The translations under genes and the position numbers were made by a program. 64,000 bases of DNA. Origin: Pseudomonas sp. VD-NE ins (GTDB lineage: Bacteria > Pseudomonadota > Gammaproteobacteria > Pseudomonadales > Pseudomonadaceae). Shown here piece after piece: positions 60,823 through 64,000 of the stretch (its first letter is position 1; the number at the start of each line of letters is the position of its first letter). The DNA is taken from positions 6,359,001 through 6,423,000 of the forward strand of contig NZ_CP134772.1 of assembly GCF_031882575.1 (NCBI RefSeq), in the 5' to 3' direction. The notes under the pieces are model-generated. The model had not been told where the DNA came from. It did not search any database and worked only from the letters and a program-made list of their open reading frames with translations.

Positions 60823-62244
60823 ATGACCCTTTATGTAAACCTCGCCGAATTGCTCGGCACACGCATCGAAAACGGCTTCTATCGACCCGGTGACCGCTTG
60901 CCGTCAGTCCGTGCCTTGAGCGTCGAACACGGGGTCAGCCTGAGCACGGTGCAACAGGCCTATCGCATGCTCGAAGACAGCGGTCTGGCGATGCCGAAAC
61001 CGAAATCAGGCTACTTCGTGCCGGTCGGTCGCGAGCTGCCGGAGCTGCCCGCCGTCGGCCGGCCGGCACAGCGGCCGGTGGAGATTTCGCAATGGGATCA
61101 AGTGCTGGAGTTGATTCGCGCGGTGCCGCGCAAGGATGTCGTGCAACTGGGGCGCGGCATGCCGGACATTAGCTCGCCGACGATGAAACCGCTGTTGCGC
61201 GGGCTGGCACGGATCAGCCGCCGTCAGGACATGCCCGGCCTGTATTACGACAACATCCACGGCACTCTCGAACTGCGCGAACAGATCGCTCGGCTGATGC
61301 TCGACTCCGGCTGCCAGTTGAGCGCCAGCGACCTTGTTGTCACCACCGGATGTCATGAGGCGCTGTCGACCAGTATCCACGCGATCTGCGAGCCGGGCGA
61401 TATCGTCGCGGTCGACTCACCAAGCTTTCACGGCGCCATGCAGACGCTTAAAGGCCTGGGCATGAAGGCCCTGGAAATTCCCACCGACCCGCTCACCGGC
61501 ATCAGCCTGGAAGCCCTGGAACTGGCGCTGGAACAATGGCCGATCAAGGTCATCCAGATCACCCCCAACTGCAATAACCCGCTCGGCTACATCATGCCGG
61601 AGTCGCGCAAACGCGCGCTGCTCAACCTCGCGCAACGCTTCGACGTGGCGATCATCGAAGATGATGTGTATGGCGAACTGGCCTACACCTACCCGCGCCC
61701 ACGCACGATCAAATCCTTTGACGAAGATGGCCGCGTGCTGCTCTGCAGTTCGTTTTCCAAGACATTGGCGCCGGGGCTGCGGATTGGTTGGGTTGCGCCG
61801 GGCCGCTACCTCGAGCGCGTGCTGCACATGAAATACATCAGCACCGGATCAACCGCACCGCAGCCGCAGATCGCCATCGCCGAGTTTCTCAAATCCGGCC
61901 ATTTCGAACCGCATTTGCGGCGGATGCGCACGCAATACCAACGCAATCGCGACGTGATGATCGATTGGGTGACCCGCTACTTTCCCGCCGGCACCCGCGC
62001 CAGCCGCCCACAGGGCAGCTTCATGTTGTGGGTGGAATTACCGGAAGGTTTCGACACGCTGAAACTGAATCGTGCGCTGCTCGACCAAGGCGTACAGATT
62101 GCCGTCGGCAGCATCTTTTCCGCCTCAGGCAAATACCGCAATTGCCTGCGGATGAACTACGCTGCCAAACCGACAGCGCAGATCGAAGAGGCAGTGCGCA
62201 AGGTCGGCGCGACGGCAATCAGATTATTGGCCGAAGCCGACTGA
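60823..62244 (+). CDS. MocR-family transcriptional regulator (GntR-aminotransferase)
   Basis: A 473-aa fusion: a GntR winged helix (about 1-70; SVRALSVEHGVSLSTVQQAYRMLE) and a fold-type I aminotransferase domain. The PLP lysine is in CSSFSKTLAPGLRIGW (about 313) and ITPNCNNPLGYIMP contributes PLP contacts. Such proteins use PLP plus a ligand to switch target genes. It is divergent from DUF1127 and possibly autoregulated. Confidence 0.92.
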   Translation: MTLYVNLAELLGTRIENGFYRPGDRLPSVRALSVEHGVSLSTVQQAYRMLEDSGLAMPKPKSGYFVPVGRELPELPAVGRPAQRPVEISQWDQVLELIRAVPRKDVVQLGRGMPDISSPTMKPLLRGLARISRRQDMPGLYYDNIHGTLELREQIARLMLDSGCQLSASDLVVTTGCHEALSTSIHAICEPGDIVAVDSPSFHGAMQTLKGLGMKALEIPTDPLTGISLEALELALEQWPIKVIQITPNCNNPLGYIMPESRKRALLNLAQRFDVAIIEDDVYGELAYTYPRPRTIKSFDEDGRVLLCSSFSKTLAPGLRIGWVAPGRYLERVLHMKYISTGSTAPQPQIAIAEFLKSGHFEPHLRRMRTQYQRNRDVMIDWVTRYFPAGTRASRPQGSFMLWVELPEGFDTLKLNRALLDQGVQIAVGSIFSASGKYRNCLRMNYAAKPTAQIEEAVRKVGATAIRLLAEAD

Positions 62245-62304
62245 CTTTTTTCCAGAGAACCGCGTCCATATGCCGACCCTTGCCGCCAACCGGAATGATC
62301 CTAC

Positions 62305-63873
62305 GTGAGCTTCAGACAGCCCCTACTCGCTTTGCTGTTACTCGCCTCATTCCTGAGCGGCTGTGCCAGTCTCGATGTTCCGCGTGAGCCCAGTCAGGCG
62401 CTGCCAGCATCCGATTCCAGCTTCGGCCGTTCGATTCAGGCGCAAGCGGCGCCCTATCAAGGCCGCTCGGGTTTTCGCCTGCTGTCCAACAGCAGCGAGG
62501 CATTCACCGCTCGCGCCGAACTGATCCGCAACGCCCAGACCAGTCTCGATCTGCAGTACTACATCGTCCACGACGGCATCAGCACGCGGATGCTGGTGGA
62601 GGAACTGCTCAAGGCTGCCGACCGTGGCGTGCGTGTGCGCATCCTGCTCGATGACACCACCAGCGATGGCCTCGACCAGATCATCGCGACACTGGCGGCG
62701 CATCCGCAAATTCAGATCCGTCTGTTCAACCCGCTGCATCTGGGCCGCAGCACTGGCATCACCCGCGCGGCGGGGCGCTTGTTCAATCTGTCGCTGCAGC
62801 ACCGGCGCATGCACAACAAGCTGTGGCTGGCGGATAACAGCGTGGCCATCGTCGGCGGACGCAACTTGGGCGATGAGTATTTCGACGCCGAGCCGAACCT
62901 GAATTTCACCGACATCGACATGCTCAGCGTCGGGCCGGTGGCCGAGCAACTCGGGCACAGTTTCGATCAGTACTGGAACAGCGCCCTGAGCAAGCCGATC
63001 GACGAATTCCTCTCCAGCCAACCGACCGCCAAGGACCTGGAGAACACTCGCACACGTCTGGAAGAATCACTGGAAGACACCCGCAAACAGAATCACGCGC
63101 TGTACCAGCAGTTGATGACATTCAAGACCGCGCCGCGCATGGACATCTGGCGCAAAGAGCTGATCTGGGCGTGGAATCAGGCGCTGTGGGATGCGCCGAG
63201 CAAAGTGCTGGCCAAGGGCGAGCCGGATCCGCAATTGCTGCTGACCACGCAACTGGCACCCGAGCTCAGAGGCGTGAGCAAAGAGTTGATCATGATTTCG
63301 GCGTACTTCGTGCCCGGCCAACCGGGGCTGGTGTACTTGACCGGGCGCGCCGATGCAGGGGTTGCGGTGAGCCTGCTGACCAACGCGCTGGAAGCCACCG
63401 ACGTGCCGGCGGTGCACGGCGGCTATGCGCCGTATCGCAAAGCGTTGCTCGAGCATGGCGTGAAGCTGTATGAACTGCGCCGCCAGCCTGGGGATAACTA
63501 TGGCAGCGGCCCGCATGTGTTTTACAGCAAGTCGTTTCGCGGTTCCGATTCAAGCCTGCACAGCAAGGCGATGATCTTTGATCGGCAGAAGTCGTTTATC
63601 GGCTCGTTCAACTTCGACCCGCGCTCGGTTTTGTGGAACACCGAAGTCGGGGTCTTGGTGGACAGCCCCGAGCTGGCCGAACATGTTCGCGAACTGGCCT
63701 TGCAAGGCATGGCGCCGGCGCTGAGTTACCAGGCGAAATTGCAGGATGGCCAGATCGTTTGGGTCACCGAAGACAACGGGCAGATGCATACGCTGAGCAA
63801 AGAGCCGGGGAGTTGGTGGCGGCGGTTCAATGCGTGGTTCAGCACCACTGTCGGCCTTGAACGAATGCTTTGA
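62305..63873 (+). CDS. Phospholipase D family lipoprotein (cardiolipin synthase C-like)
   Basis: A 522-aa lipoprotein with lipobox LSGC. Two HKD motifs are present: HNKLWLAD (from residue about 170) with VGGRNLGDEYFD after it, and HSKAMIFD (about 419) with GSFNFDPRS. This layout matches ClsC/YmdC, which makes cardiolipin from phosphatidylglycerol and phosphatidylethanolamine. The start is GTG at 62305. A helical insert lies between the two catalytic halves (about 240-300). Confidence 0.9.
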   Translation: MSFRQPLLALLLLASFLSGCASLDVPREPSQALPASDSSFGRSIQAQAAPYQGRSGFRLLSNSSEAFTARAELIRNAQTSLDLQYYIVHDGISTRMLVEELLKAADRGVRVRILLDDTTSDGLDQIIATLAAHPQIQIRLFNPLHLGRSTGITRAAGRLFNLSLQHRRMHNKLWLADNSVAIVGGRNLGDEYFDAEPNLNFTDIDMLSVGPVAEQLGHSFDQYWNSALSKPIDEFLSSQPTAKDLENTRTRLEESLEDTRKQNHALYQQLMTFKTAPRMDIWRKELIWAWNQALWDAPSKVLAKGEPDPQLLLTTQLAPELRGVSKELIMISAYFVPGQPGLVYLTGRADAGVAVSLLTNALEATDVPAVHGGYAPYRKALLEHGVKLYELRRQPGDNYGSGPHVFYSKSFRGSDSSLHSKAMIFDRQKSFIGSFNFDPRSVLWNTEVGVLVDSPELAEHVRELALQGMAPALSYQAKLQDGQIVWVTEDNGQMHTLSKEPGSWWRRFNAWFSTTVGLERML

Positions 63874-63878
63874 AAAGC

Positions 63879-63956
63879 AAAAGATCGCAGCCTTCGGCAG
63901 CTCCTACAGTTGAAATGCATTCCTCCTGTAGGAGCTGCCGAAGGCTGCGATCTTTT
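63879..63956. repeat. Inverted repeat of the GATCGCAGCCTTCGGCAGC family
   Basis: AAAAGATCGCAGCCTTCGGC and its inverse flank a 20-bp loop, just past the phospholipase gene; it may also act as a terminator. Confidence 0.85.
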
Positions 63957-63960
63957 GATG

Positions 63961-64000
63961 TTAGGCAGGCACGGTCACTGGGCCAAACGCACCCTGACGC
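63961..64000 (-). CDS. Possible C-terminal end of a leftward gene
   Basis: A frame entering from the right edge ends RQGAFGPVTVPA then TAA immediately beyond the repeat. Only 12 codons are visible, so it cannot be identified. Confidence 0.3.
   Translation of the reverse strand, partial: RQGAFGPVTVPA

Overview
The window looks like a chromosomal segment of a fluorescent-group Pseudomonas. The evidence is a GC-rich coding style, a gene order that I recall as matching the P. aeruginosa PA5251-PA5310 neighbourhood (algR/hemCD/algQ/algP, cyaA/lptM/lysA/dapF/xerC, glnK-amtB, rep/xpt, cycB/pauR/dadX/dadA), and numerous paired REP (REPIN-like) elements of the GTGGGAGC type found in P. fluorescens relatives. 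No rRNA, tRNA, CRISPR array or complete transposon was seen. This is mostly ordinary core chromosome, with one short accessory pocket.

Layout. 1-3300: the end of a YaiI/DUF188 protein, a cytochrome c-FTR1 iron permease and a LysR regulator. 3434-8203: an envelope lipoprotein cluster of two tandem COG3014 paralogues, YcfL-like, LpoB-like and a CsgG/LpoB-like exported protein, ending in a strong terminator. 8317-15390: LysE exporter, MscS channel coupled to an ABC-F protein (yheS), a TIGR02444 protein, algP with its Lys-Pro-Ala repeats, an FKBP isomerase, algQ/rsd and dsbH. 15609-20586: hemC-hemD-hemX-hemY and algR, all leftward. 21057-22451: argH. The sensor-kinase gene algZ/fimS, expected between argH and algR, is not there.

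22572-33203: a GST, two small conserved proteins, cyaA, rnk, cyaY with a DUF1289 gene, then lptM-lysA-dapF-DUF484-xerC-yigB, which combines lipoprotein/LPS maturation, lysine/DAP synthesis and chromosome dimer resolution. 33401-36860: sutA, yjbQ, amtB-glnK (nitrogen sensing and ammonium uptake) and ubiK. 36861-39071 is the accessory pocket: a structured leader followed by an orphan BRO-N (phage-antirepressor type) gene, then an AT-richer divergent GNAT gene followed by a 56-codon basic ORF and a terminator.

39072-48363: yifB/comM, a two-gene amidotransferase-cytidylyltransferase pair resembling the Campylobacter phosphoramidate enzymes, a Cache-type chemoreceptor, a LysR regulator divergent from a MATE exporter, and a proE-like c-di-GMP phosphodiesterase. 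48626-53262: rep helicase, xpt, an acetyl-CoA hydrolase/transferase-family gene. 53341-64000: a MITE-like inverted repeat, cytochrome c5, pauR, the D/L-alanine catabolic locus (dadX, ridA, dadA, divergent Lrp/DadR), a Cys-cluster protein, a PuuB-like amine oxidase, a DUF1127 gene divergent from a MocR regulator, and a phospholipase-D/cardiolipin-synthase lipoprotein.

The most useful leads are the phosphoramidate-like gene pair, the BRO-N leader and GNAT cassette, the duplicated COG3014/LpoB cluster, the missing algZ, and candidate operators next to pauR and the MocR gene. All functional statements are from reading the sequence; no searches were run.
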